Source of the DNA: Stachybotrys elegans
Lineage: Eukaryota > Ascomycota > Sordariomycetes > Hypocreales > Stachybotryaceae
Direction: 5' to 3'
DNA length: 64,000 nt
Assembly (NCBI GenBank): GCA_020746835.1
Contig: JAGPNK010000005.1
Span: 1,426,001 to 1,490,000, forward strand
This document shows, one piece after another, positions 37,006 through 47,362 of the stretch (within the stretch, counting starts at the first letter, position 1; every line of letters begins with the position of its first letter). Both the position numbers and the translations under genes were made by a program. The notes under the pieces are model-generated. The model ran no database searches and was not told the DNA's origin. It was given only the letters and a program-made list of their open reading frames with translations.

Positions 37006-38010
37006 TTATCCGAGTTCAGCGTAAACGTCCCTTGTGGCACACGGTTAGCAGTGGCTACACGGCACGCAGATCCTTGCGTTCTCCCGTGACTCACCTCCGT
37101 CTTTGGAGCGGCATCTCTCTCCGTACCCGTTCCAGCTCCGTCATGTCTAATTCCACGAAGCCAATCTGCTCAACCGCGCCTTGTTCCGCCTCTCCGTCGT
37201 GGCTGCTCACCCCCTTCAGCTCCAGCGCAACCTTCCCCCACGGATCGATCACCATGCTTTTCCCGTAGCTGGCCCTCTTCTCATTGTGCTTCCCCACCTG
37301 CGCCGCCGCGACCACCCAGCTCTGCGTCTCGATGGCGCGGCTTCTAAGCAGCGTCTCCCAGTGCGCCTCGCCCGTCCGGATCGTGAAGGCGCTTGGGTAC
37401 GTGAGAATCTGTGCTGGACGGTCCACCCAGGAACTCCTGGGACCAGGCTGAGCCAGTGCTATGGCGGTCTCGGGAAAGCGCAGATCGAAGCAGATCAAGC
37501 TGCCTATTCTACCGACGGGCGAGTCAAAGGGTGCTGTTAGCTTTGTGCCTGGTTCAACCGTGGCGCTTTCTCTGAGAGAGCCATAGTCAAAGACATGAAG
37601 CTTATCATAAACAGCTGCTTCATCAACGGAGCCGTCAGGGGTAATGTATAGGGCCCGGTTCAGCAGTCTCGGCGCAGCGTCCTCGGTCGGCTTATCGGCT
37701 ACGTGGTGTATGCCGACGTGCACCCCGATGCCGTGCTGCTTAGCCGCCTCGCGCAGTCCCAAGACAAACGGAGAGGTGGACTGTGGGACGGCAAGCTCCA
37801 GCGACGCTTGAGCGCTGGAGGCGATGTAATCAGAGGCCTCTGGGAGGAAGAGCACCTATCTCTCCACGAATTAGCAATGGGTATCCTGGCAAGGCTGGGG
37901 AGGCGTGCTGCTGTCGCAATCTCGTCGCACCTCACCCCCCCATGTTGGGAAGGGTTCGAGACTGTATTACGCAGAGACTGTGTGTGGCGTGCTGCCTGCC
38001 CCATTGTCAT
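37006..38010 (-). CDS. Nit1/Nit2-type nitrilase-fold amidase, about 286 aa
   Basis: A carbon-nitrogen hydrolase close to eukaryotic Nit1/Nit2, which hydrolyse deaminated glutathione and similar omega-amides in cytosol or mitochondria. The secure exon is 37855-37095. A terminal exon, 37030-37006, restores the family ending (REMPLQRRRDVYAELG) across intron 37094-37031. The Glu-Lys-Cys triad is visible: LFLPEASDY (Glu), VYDKLHVFDYG (Lys) and LICFDLRFPE (Cys). The first exon is uncertain. The best in-phase choice is 38010-37936 (MTMGQAARHTQSL, then intron 37935-37856), but it is about seven residues shorter than usual between the GQ motif and VLFLPEA. Either the model's start is wrong or this copy has lost part of helix 1. 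Confidence 0.85.
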
Positions 38011-38915
38011 AAATAGACAGGACCCCTTTTCAGGGTGATAAGGCCGAATCGCTATGGTGAGGGGCGACGGCCAAGGGAGGACAGGACATTCCGATGAGAC
38101 AGCCGAGTGAGAGCAGAGACATGAGATAACTTGCCTTTGCGCCTCCCAGGGACGCTTTCCCGATCAGTCTAACACATTGTTCTAGATTTGCCGTGATAGA
38201 TGCCGTTGCACAGATCTGTCCAATGGCCTAGCGGGTAGATGGCTGTTATCAGCAGCCGTCTGGATCATGATCGCCAGGATACTGATGGGCCCGGGAGAAG
38301 GGAAGGGAGGGGGGTGAGCCGTACCGCTCTAGCCATCGCGGCGGCTTCAGAGACAGGAGTTCAAGCTGAATCGTAGACAGAGCCCCGTCAGCAACTTGTG
38401 CCAGTCGACTGTTGATGGATGGATGGATGGATGCTATGTGATAGGACGGTGGAGTGGGTGATGCCAGAAGCGGGGAACGCAACTGAGTTTGTGATGGAGG
38501 GGCCACTCACACTACGATTACGCCCGTTGAGGTATCTTCCAGGGAGGGCTTAGAGAAAGGACATTGCTCCTCTCCTGAGGTCTGTCTCAGTGCCCAAGAG
38601 GCAAATACGAAGCAAACTCGGCTTGTCTTGTCTCACACTGCGACTCCCTCTGCTGGGTATCGCTGAGACAAGATGCCTTCCACCTTGCCTTGTCCCGCTC
38701 AACAACGGCAAGCAGGGCGTGAGGCTTGAGAATGGCAGGTTCCTGATGCCACTTGGGTAGATCACTGGTGTTGCCAACGGCTTGCCTGATCAGTAATCGC
38801 AGGTATGTGGTGACACTTCTCGAACGCTACGCATTGCCGCCTGTACTCAGTCACAATATTCCACCTATAGACCGGGGTGACTTGGTCTATTACTTCTATT
38901 GTATTAGAAGTATAC
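38011..38915. other. Intergenic, 0.9 kb
   Basis: This contains the nitrilase promoter side and the 3' flank of the HNH nuclease gene, plus a short TGGA repeat (about 38414-38433). I see no gene. Confidence 0.55.
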
Positions 38916-39687
38916 CTAGCAGGTGCCAAGCATGTCCTCCAAGGCGCTGTACTCTGCCTCCGTCACGCTCAACTCCCATGTACTCTTCACCTGGATCCAA
39001 GCAGACGCATATGTGCAGTAGAAGTCCGTCAGCGGCGGCTTCCACGAATCAGGGCTTCTGTCGCTCTTTTCCTGGTTCACCTCGTCAGTCACAGCCCACA
39101 GCGCCGGGCCAGTAATGTCGTTGGCATAGGCCTCGCGCTCCGACGTGGACCACGATGCCGCGCCAGACTGTGCAAGTGTCAGTGAAGCTCCAACATAATG
39201 GTGCAATTACAGTGGCTTACAATCCAGGCGTTCTTCAGAGGAACCATGTGATCAATGTCAACGTCGCTGGCAGCAGTCCATGTCGCCCCATCAAAGGGAC
39301 TGTACCAGGTGCCAGACTGAGCGGCACAGCTATCATTGACCTCGACGTTGTCGCCATCTCGCTGCAGTACGTATTCACTGAACTGGTAAGCCGACTGACA
39401 GCATGACTGGTGAACCGGGACTCACCGAGTGTTGCAACTGCCCTCGACCGTGGACCAGTGCGGAAAGAGATCGCGGTCGTACGAGTCCTCATTTGAGGGA
39501 TCCGCGACAGTCAACTCTGAGAGGAGCGTATATGCAACGGAGCTGCTGGGGATACCCGGCTGCCTTACTTTTAGCCACATTGCGCGCGCGTGCATGGAAT
39601 TGCTTTACTGACCGGTGTTCGGAACCGTGTCGGGGCAGCTAGAGCCGTAGATGCCAGAGCGGCAGCGAGAGAAGCGGACAGTTTCAT
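38916..39687 (-). CDS. Secreted HNH-type nuclease (DUF1524 family), 205 aa
   Basis: A small secreted protein of the DUF1524/HNH family, typical of fungal secretomes and presumed to be a metal-dependent DNase. Exons are 39687-39613, 39559-39426, 39377-39221 and 39167-38916 (618 nt). Introns are 53, 48 and 53 nt, with GTCAGT, GTGAGT and GTAAGC donors. A signal peptide (MKLSASLAAALASTALA) leads the protein. Family blocks are TPPGIPSSS at the mature N-terminus, YDRDLFPHW, SCNTREYVLQRDG, the catalytic DVDIDHMVPLKNAW with the DH pair, ANDITGPALWAVTDEVNQEK and WKPP, then YCTYASAWIQVK. Four Cys could form two disulfides. All expected motifs are intact, so it should be functional. Role (nutrient scavenging or antagonism) is inference. 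Confidence 0.9.
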
Positions 39688-40417
39688 ATTGCGTCTGCGA
39701 AGAACAACTGATGTGCTGTACATAAGCTCAGCTGCGCCAGTAGAGCATCAGGAGAGGACAAGCCAGGAGCTTTATAGCACTCCCCGCTTCACATAGATTG
39801 CACGATACTGTTAGGGAAACATGGAAAATTACGATTGAGGAGATTGCGCAAGGGGTGATCTTCATTGCTGGACCCGTCCTTCACACCTGCCCATCTACGC
39901 TGCGTCGATGCAGATCAAGCTCATACATACGCTTCGTCGATTTCCAGGCCCGGAGGTTAGTGTTTCAAGCTGCCGCCAATCCCAGAGCAAGCAAGTAGCC
40001 TAACCAGCATTCTATCATGTCCCTCAACCACTCATCCCGATATAGCTGGGTATTCGTCACCACAGCGCGTAATGAAGCCAGCGCTCGCGCATCTCCATGG
40101 CAGCTTGTTTCAGAAAGCAGCCAGTGACATGGCGGAATGACTTGACATGCGACTTGTTTAGCATATTGGCCTGATGGGAAAGTTGGAGCTTGTCCCACCT
40201 AATGGATGATCTATTCAACCACCTGCTTGAAAAGGAAGCTCAGCTACAGCGCCAAGTTGCTCACCTAGTGAACTTTAGGAATACATACACGAGAAGAAAT
40301 TGGAGAAACAACGTATCCATACTTATACATACAGAGCCATTTCACAACAAGGACAATAACAGGGCAACGCTGTTGATTGCCCCCCCAAAACAACGATGCC
40401 GACTCTATCCGTAAGAT

Positions 40418-40541
40418 CGTTTATGGGCCCCGGCCCCGACCCCGACCCTGACCCGCAGACCGCCTGCACGACCGTCACGGCCGCCCACACCAACACCAAC
40501 ACCAATCCAGCGGACCCCCGCAGAGGTGGTAACCGACTCCT
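40418..40541 (+). repeat. GC-rich dispersed repeat, copy A
   Basis: This copy starts at GTTTATGGGCCCCGGCC, passes through ACCGCCTGCACGACCGTC, a (CCAACA)n stretch and CCAGCGGACCCCCG, and ends near TAACCGACTCC. It aligns with copy B about 1.1 kb downstream in the same orientation, with scattered substitutions and small indels. Confidence 0.8.
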
Positions 40542-41557
40542 GACCGTGCCGGAATCGGCGGCTAGGAGCCGGCGTGACGGAGGTCCCCGGGGGCGGGTCG
40601 CGCGGGCGGGCTTGGGGGCGCGGGGCGTGGGGGAAGGGCCCAGGTAATACCGATGATGGTCCTGAGTCACCCATGTCAGTCATCCGTGGTGCAGTGCGAT
40701 GACATGTCAAGAGTTTGTGGGGGAAGCGACAGCGAAGCTAGGAAGAAAATGAGAGTGGCCTGATGGCGCTGGAGAGGCTGAACGGTTGACTCACCAAAAG
40801 TGTTCCATGACGGGCTGAAGAAGGGAAGACACGGAACGGCAGGTCCCCAAAAGATATCTAAGTTGGGCTGAAGAAGAATGGAAACGAAAGGGAGAAAACG
40901 GAGGACAGGAGGACAGGAGTGCGCGGGGGTTTGGCAGCTATGCGATGAGAAGAAAGCTTAACACGGGACCTGCCATCGGCATGCATAAGGCAAGCGTTGT
41001 AGACTCTTGCAGCAGTATGGCAGGTAGGATCACTGCTATCGTGGAAGGCCCCCCCAACTGGCTGAAATGTCCACAAGTACCTACCTCGCAGCTAGAAACC
41101 GGAGGACAAAAATACCTTGGCAAAATAGACCAAAATAAATGCAGAGGAAAAAAAGACATACAACAGCCGGCATTCGCTGGTCGTCACCGACCCAACTACT
41201 ACTCAGCCGCTCACTAGGTTGACTTGGGGAGAGCGGACGGGATCCCGTATTTTCTAGTAGCTATGGTCGTATGTGCAGGGATTGGGGGTTGTTGAGCAAT
41301 ATATACAAACTACTAACCCTTTGGTTTCTTACCTTTGTCCAGGTCTTTTCCCTTTCATCGATCCATGCTGAAGTTTTCCCGGGGGCCTATTTAGCGGACC
41401 TACGCAACTAAAACAAATCCCACCATCCACACTAGGGGAACCAATTGTCATCTGCTGATTTGACATCGTCTTTAATTATTGTCGTCAAAAGGGGCTTCCT
41501 CGAAGTCGCTGGTCTGTATCCCATTCGGGCACACGAACGGGAAATCCCACATAAGGT

Positions 41558-41672
41558 TGTTTATGGGGCCCCGGCCCCCGACCCCGACCCCGTAGACCGC
41601 CTGCACGACCGTCGCGGCCGCCAACACCAACACCAACCCCAGCGGACCCCCGTAGAGGTTGTAACCGACTCC
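41558..41672 (+). repeat. GC-rich dispersed repeat, copy B
   Basis: This is the same element as copy A (TTTATGGGGCCCCGGCC to GTAACCGACTCC). Two differences from A are CpA in A versus TpA in B (CCGCAGACC/CCGTAGACC and CCGCAGAGG/CCGTAGAGG), the change expected from repeat-induced point mutation. Others are CpG-type changes or indels. Confidence 0.8.
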
Positions 41673-42300
41673 CGCCGCCGGCGCCTCCGGTACGGCTTCA
41701 GGGGCCCGAGACCCAGTCCCAGGGCAGGCACGTTAACGTATGATCAGCCTATATATTAATATACCATTGTTCGCATACACTATTGTTCTTTTGCCCTCAC
41801 TGCACGCACCTACTCTATCAAAGAAGACAACCCTCCCTGTGTTGACTGTTGCGTTCCGCCCGGTTGCCGTAAAATCGTGTCCAGACCTTCTGCCAAATGA
41901 AGCAAATGATAACGAGTCGCCCGGAATAAGCCTTCTTGAGACAAGATCGAAGTCGCGTACATTCGACGCCCGACTCCACCATCGTCACGGTGGCATGGCC
42001 ACAGTCACAAGTGTATTTTTATACCAACCATCTATCAATTTGATAGCAAGGTCTTCTCAAAGCCTTATGCCCACAGTCGGGTGCCCCGATTAAGGTTACC
42101 AGAGAGAAAATTTATGTGAAGATTTCTGTTTGACAATAACTCAAAATAAAGTACATATCTTGAGTTTGGTGGCGCATCAGGCTCACATGCAGGCCGAGTA
42201 TTTAATCAACCACACCTCGCATTCTGGCTGCACCCGACTTTTACCATTCTTCCGTCATTGTATTTTGTACCAAGCCATCAAACGCTTCAACTTCCACATC

Positions 42301-43035
42301 ATGGGCTTCTGTCTGAGCACACTTCGACCCGGCGCTACTCGTCTGCGCCCTGTCTCCAATAAGCATGAGGGCTGTTATGAGGAACTACCACCGCCGTACC
42401 AGCCATTGGATGAATGGCCCAAAAGACGACCTGAATCAACTGGTGTTCGAAGCCATGGGGCCAGCCAATATCACGCTGACCCTCAAGCCTGGTGGTTGGG
42501 CGAGTCATTCGCTCCCCCCAACACCTTCAGCGCATTCCCTCAGATCGCGCCTCCGTGGGCTGGCTTTCTTGAAATCTATGCCGAGAACCTGCCGCAATTG
42601 ATGAGAGAAGGATTCTACTGGAGCGAGGCCAACGTCGAACCCGACACAGGACACACAGCTAGCGTCCAAAGCTGTAGACTGATCAAGATTATGCACTGGG
42701 AGAATTTCGATTTCCAATATGCCCGCGTTTACTATATATCCGACACGACCATGTCCCCCGTCACTGGGAAACCTCGCTGGGCTGGCAGGATTACCGTCTG
42801 CACTTACGACAGAGAGACGGGCGGCAAGTTCAGCCTTGGGGAACTGACACCCGAGAGAATAACACAAGCATACGCTCTGAACCCGGACGGGTACGCGATA
42901 TATGACTACAATTGTCGCGCCCCACAGAACGAGACGAATACCATCTTGGACCACGGTTCCATGAAGGGATGGTGGCCGCATCAGAAGGAGAGCAGCGCTG
43001 GTCCCGAAGCGGCAGAGGCAGCCTCGCAGGATTAG
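42301..43035 (+). CDS. Orphan protein with N-myristoylation-like start, 244 aa
   Basis: An intronless ORF that I do not recognise. The ATG at 42301 (CATCATGGGC) begins MGFCLSTLRPG, which fits the N-myristoylation pattern (Gly2, Ser6), with Cys4 as a possible palmitoylation site, so membrane attachment is plausible. A short Pro-rich stretch (ELPPPYQPLDEWP) follows. From about residue 65 the protein looks folded: many Trp/Tyr/Phe, e.g. PQAWWLGESFAPP, IAPPWAGFLEIYAENL, MHWENFDFQYARVYYI and TPERITQAYALNPDGYAIYDYN. The C-terminus is Ala/Glu-rich and polar. No signal peptide or transmembrane helix is seen. The frame opens further upstream, but that extension is poor. Neighbours are a secreted nuclease, repeats and an LPMO, which suggests an accessory, lineage-restricted gene. 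Confidence 0.7.
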   Translation: MGFCLSTLRPGATRLRPVSNKHEGCYEELPPPYQPLDEWPKRRPESTGVRSHGASQYHADPQAWWLGESFAPPNTFSAFPQIAPPWAGFLEIYAENLPQLMREGFYWSEANVEPDTGHTASVQSCRLIKIMHWENFDFQYARVYYISDTTMSPVTGKPRWAGRITVCTYDRETGGKFSLGELTPERITQAYALNPDGYAIYDYNCRAPQNETNTILDHGSMKGWWPHQKESSAGPEAAEAASQD

Positions 43036-43129
43036 AAATTTGTCATGACGTTACTGGGCAGCATGGGGCCGACTGTTTATTATTATTAGCTTTATTTGCC
43101 CCTGCAAGCAGTACTTCTTCTATCTTAAA

Positions 43130-43165
43130 CTCCTCCTCCTCCTCCTCCTCCTCCTCCTTCTCCTC
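43130..43165. repeat. TCC/TTC trinucleotide microsatellite
   Basis: About ten CTC/CTT units lie in the spacer between the orphan gene and the AA9 gene, probably in both 3' UTRs. Confidence 0.9.
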
Positions 43166-43287
43166 TTCTTCTTCAAATCATGCAAACATCCGAATACAAG
43201 TTGAAATTCAAACACCCATTAGTCTGCTCGCTTTGCCTGTGCCTAATAAAGTTCCCGCAGTACGTTGGCCAGGCTTTTGTGCTCCAT

Positions 43288-44309
43288 TTACCCTTTCTGG
43301 CCCCCTTCCCATACCTTTGGCCCCGGGATAGTGTAGTTCTGCAGAGGGTTGGCATGGGCTGAAGGATAGAATTTCAAAGACTTACATATTTCGCACCATA
43401 TAGACTGCCCGAGATGGCAAGCCCTGGATCTAAGGGATATCAGCTTACTTTTCATGACAACCAGATTGGACTACTTACCCTTCATCGAATAGGCACCTGG
43501 GAACGATACCAAAAACGCTTGTCCAGGAAGCTCCTCTCCTTCACCAGTTATACTGAGCTGCCCACAACTGGGGTAAAATTGCGGTGGCAGCAGCTCAAGC
43601 ATGATGATCTCGTGACGAATCAGATAGTTTCCAGGCTTGATGTACCTAGGAATCGTGACAGTCCATCCTTGGGTGGTATAATTATTCTGGTTCCACGCTT
43701 CATGACGTTCAAGGGGGTAGGGCTCGCCGGTGGAAGGGTCAGTATGGCGCAGGTATCCCGACTCGTAAATCTTGAACCAGACTTTATCCTCACCAGTCGG
43801 GTCAAACTCGCTGCAAGGGCCATTGCAAGGCGCCATATAAGCAGTCATGGGCCCGAGAACATGAGGCCAGGGATAAGATGCGCCAAATGGCTTCATAGGG
43901 GGGTTCGGTTCATTCTTCCATGGAACTGACCATTCAGTAGGGGCGTGGTGGTTGTTAGGCAACTCTGGTGGCTGATAGAACACAGTGATGCTTTCTCCTG
44001 CTCTGATGGGTGCATGAATGCTTGGATGACGGGATGCAAGAGGGTTGCCACGGTTGCAGGCAAGACAGGGATGGCCTACGTCCCGGATCGGGTCGGGCCA
44101 CCACCGGCGCTGAATGGATTCAGCCTGGTCTTCCTCTAGGAGGAACGGATAATGCCTGGTGAGCGTTAATCTAGTTCTTACTTCTTTAAATGGCGGCCAA
44201 CCTACCCGTTGTACTCTGCACCTGCAATAGTGTAGTTAAAAATGCCACCATGCGCGTAGACGCCTCCTGTGGCGGCGAAACAGACAACCAGGAGAGAGAA
44301 GGTCTGCAT
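43288..44309 (-). CDS. AA9-type lytic polysaccharide monooxygenase (atypical), 291 aa
   Basis: A secreted copper enzyme that oxidatively cleaves cellulose or related glucans. Exons are 44309-44206, 44155-43479, 43429-43386 and 43338-43288 (876 nt); introns are 50, 49 and 47 nt. Signal peptide MQTFSLLVVCFAATGGVYA is followed by His1 of the copper histidine brace (HGGIFNYT). Family blocks are DVGHPCLACNRG, APIRAGESITVFYQ, the second brace His in NNHHAPTEWS, MTAYMAPCNG, VWFKIYESG, WTVTIPRYIKPGNYLIRHEI, QFYPSCGQLSITG with the axial Tyr, and FPGAYSMKDPGLAISGSLYG. The ending YNYTIPGPKVW is rebuilt by the last two splices. Oddly, the usual second-sphere His (the ALH after RHEI) is Glu here (RHEIIMLELLPPQFY) and that loop is shortened. 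There is no cellulose-binding module. Confidence 0.9.
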
Positions 44310-45062
44310 TTCAACGAGCAACAGCAAAGCTATAACTGTGTAACATGCATGCTCACAGACGAAATAGACGGTGGAAGTGAAAGGATGATGGAGGTGACGT
44401 ACAGAATGACGTGTTTTATCCTCGCGAGCATGTACGGGCCAAAGGATGAACCAGGAATCGCGATATTTGCTCCAATGGTATTGAAGCATGTATTTGTATT
44501 GTGTAATTGAGGATTCCCAGCCAGTCAAACTAACATCAGAAGTGACCAGGGCGTAAGGTTGGGTGTGATTGTGCATTTATCAGGCATTTCGGCGACACAA
44601 CCTCCGGTATCTCGCCAATAACCAGGTCGATAACCCACGCCACCTATACCAGATATGTACATGGTGGTGGTGGAGAAGGTCGGAGACGCTGCAAGGAACG
44701 CAATGCCAGGTTCGGGAAACAGTTGCGATAGGCTCTCTGTGACTGGTGGCAATCAGTGCCCCATGTAACCTCACTTGAGCCGACGAACTGTCATCTGGCT
44801 ATGGACTTTGTCGGCTCTTTTTGGGTTTCTTGGTAACACGTGTTGCAACTTGATTGACAGAGACAAGAGTCTGATTGATCTATGTAGCAGTTATTGAACT
44901 GCGTCTATGGTATAAGAACAAATGGAGGTATATCTAAAGTAAAGGAAATGTATGGCAAAGTGATTTATCCCCAAACGCCTTTTGCCCGACTGGCCGAAGG
45001 AAATCACACACGCCGCTCAGCCCCTCCTTCATACATCTTAATTCTGCATAACCCTTGATCGT
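44310..45062. other. Intergenic, 0.75 kb
   Basis: The AA9 promoter and the RTA1 3' flank. No gene is seen. Confidence 0.55.
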
Positions 45063-46125
45063 CTAGGTGGATTCGCTCCCGTTGCGGTTGCTCATCTTGA
45101 TCAAATCCTTCTCAGCCGTCCTCTTCCTCAAGAAGCTGAAGCCCTTGAGGCCACCACCGCCAACCAGGACCGGGCGCATGCAGATGGCCGGGTGGAAGAC
45201 GTTGAGGACAAGGCAGGCCACGACGATGAGCACGCCCTCGAACCCGATAAAGAAGTCCTGGCGACCCATGAGGGGCCCGCGCCAGCCCTCGGAGAGCTCG
45301 GCAACGCGGAAGCAGCTTCGCACGAGAATGCACAGGCTGGCGAGGGCGAGGGCGCCGATGAAGCCGCGGAAGGGCAGGCTGCTTCGCATGTGGACGAGGT
45401 CGGTGGATTGATCAAAGGCGGTAGAGCCCAGAGCCCTGTATCTCCGGAAGGCACGGATGGCAAAGTCGGAGGCGGCGATGATGAAGCCGGCTCCGGTCGC
45501 AACCTGGAACCCAAGGCCGGCGATCATGATGTTGGTGCCGATCTGGGGGTCGTCGTCGCTCGCGGCAAGAGCACCGCCGAGGGCCTGAAGGACCAGGGCG
45601 ATGAGGTCGCATGGGATGAACTGAGGATGAGGTTAGGGAATGCAGTTCCAAACGTACCCAAGCTTGGAGGGGACTCACGATTCTGGTGTAGTACTCAGGG
45701 GGAATGCGGGAGTTTTCGCGGCCAAAGGCAACGACGATGCGGCGAAGACACAGGTAGATGCCAGCGGCCATGAAGGCCGGGCCAAAGGTCAAGCAGCAGA
45801 TTTGGATGTAGAAGCCAATGTCCTCCCACTGGTTGTAGTAGCTCATGGTACGACCGGCGTAGCCCAGGATCTCGCAGAGGACTCCAAGGGAGAGGGCGAC
45901 GGTGAAGCCGGTGCCGATGCGAGCCCAGGCATAGACGCCGAGGTAGCCGAGCAAAGAAGTGCCAAAGATGGCCAGGAAGGCGATATTGGCGGCCAGGTTG
46001 ATACGGTACTCGTACCGGTTCTCGACATTTTCGCAGCCGGGGTAGTCCGGGTCGTCGAGGCAGAAGAGCTGGGCCGCGGCGGAGTCGAGCCAGGTGTGGT
46101 TGGTGAAGTCGGGCTGGAAACTCAT
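45063..46125 (-). CDS. RTA1-like lipid-translocating exporter family protein, 334 aa
   Basis: A seven-helix membrane protein of the fungal RTA1/Rsb1 family, implicated in sphingoid-base export and resistance to membrane-active toxins. Exons are 46125-45679 and 45620-45063; intron 45678-45621 has GTGAGT, a CTAAC branch and CTCAG. The N-terminus carries glycosylatable Asn (NHTW) and CLDDPDYPGC. The RTA1 signature region includes SLGVLCEILGYAGRTMSYYN, IQICCLTFGPAFMAAGIYLC, RIPPEYYTRIFIPCDLIALV, LQALGGALAA and IMIAGLGFQVATG. It ends with FRVAELSEGWRGPLMGRQDFFIGFEGVL (read in short parts: RVAELSEGW, DFFIGFEGV), the family's last helices, and a basic tail. Length is typical. It lies 1.2 kb from the GST gene on the same strand. 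Confidence 0.93.
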
Positions 46126-47362
46126 GTTGGAGGATGGTGTAAGTGAGTCTTGTGAACGTTGTCGACTTGGTTGTTATGATGAGGAGGAGGAGGATAGGGG
46201 TGATGTTGATGGTGAGGACAACTTGCTCAGGAATTCGGCGGCAACTTATAGCCTGTCCATCTCTTAGAGGATAGAGATAATGGCTGTTGATCAGCAACGA
46301 GGCTCAGCATGTAAGATGATAACGGGCCACGCATCCCAGACCCTCGCCCCTGGTCATGATCCTTGCACAGGCATGGTGTCTGGCGAGGCGGCTCTATTTT
46401 AAAACACGCCCTACAGATCGTCATGTTATTGAGCTCGGCTGCGTTTTTATTAGCTCTGAACCAATGCCAGTGCAATACCGTGTCACTGTGTAAAACTCGA
46501 GAGACGTGCGAGCCCGGTTGGTATATTCGTCTCCCACAAATGCCAATGGAAGACGAAGAGAGAAAAACAATCATGTACATTTCTGTGCCCCTCATGCTAG
46601 TTTGCTCAGCCTCTCCCCCTCCCGCCCGTGGGCCAGTGTCGCCGAGATCAAGCCTCCTCCTCCTCAAGATTGGGTCCGAGTCCGACGCGACGTGTCCGAG
46701 GGAAAGGATGCGAAAAGGGGCTCCGCAGCGGCATGAGGCGTGAGGCTTGGCTGGGCTGATGGTAAGAAACATGGATGATGGATCCTTCCGCGCCGGACAG
46801 TGGGGTTTCAACGTTAAAGGAGCGGACTTGCCATAAACCCCATAAACCCCGTCCCTCAGGCTCCGCAAATCTTACTGGTCCGAAGTCTGAGTCCGAGCAA
46901 ATCTTCTTCTTCGTTACTGTTATCAAGTCGGAGTGATATCTGCCGCGTCATCTCCGTGCTGACACACTGCATGCAGGCATACGCAAGTCTGCCATTCAAT
47001 CCAAGATGAGCCTGATACGGGTGCCTCACCCTAGCCCGGCTTGCAAACTCAAGAGAGAAGACGCACCTCCAGTCTGGCATGTCTTGTTCGCCCCTCGAAG
47101 CATCGCGCACGCTTACGCCTAGTCGTCACCGCCGTGCCGCAACCGTACCAAGGGGAGCAATTCCATGCAGCGGGCTCACTCCAGGGCTTTCTTTTCTGCG
47201 ATCCCTCCTAACATCACGATGCAAAGGTAAGCAGAAGAGGAAGTACTGAGAAGAGCTCAAGGCTACGATATTCTGATACTAAACGGCCTGTCTTGTACTC
47301 TGACTTGTGGACTTTTCATTGTCCAGCAGTATATATAAGCTCTTCAGCCCGCCGAAAAACAG
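46126..47362. other. Intergenic, 1.2 kb
   Basis: The RTA1 promoter and GST 3' flank. Short open frames lack family resemblance. No gene is seen. Confidence 0.55.

Larger units (their letters stand above)
39688..42300. other. Intergenic, 2.6 kb, with diverged direct repeats
   Basis: No protein gene is recognised. The notable content is a pair of GC-rich direct repeats (40418-40541 and 41558-41672). The remainder shows no transposase, integrase or reverse-transcriptase reading frame. Confidence 0.5.

Noticed and set aside
36586..37089. 167-codon plus-strand frame
   Set aside because: It runs through GAT and CT microsatellites and yields Asp and Ser/Leu runs; there is no coding signal otherwise.
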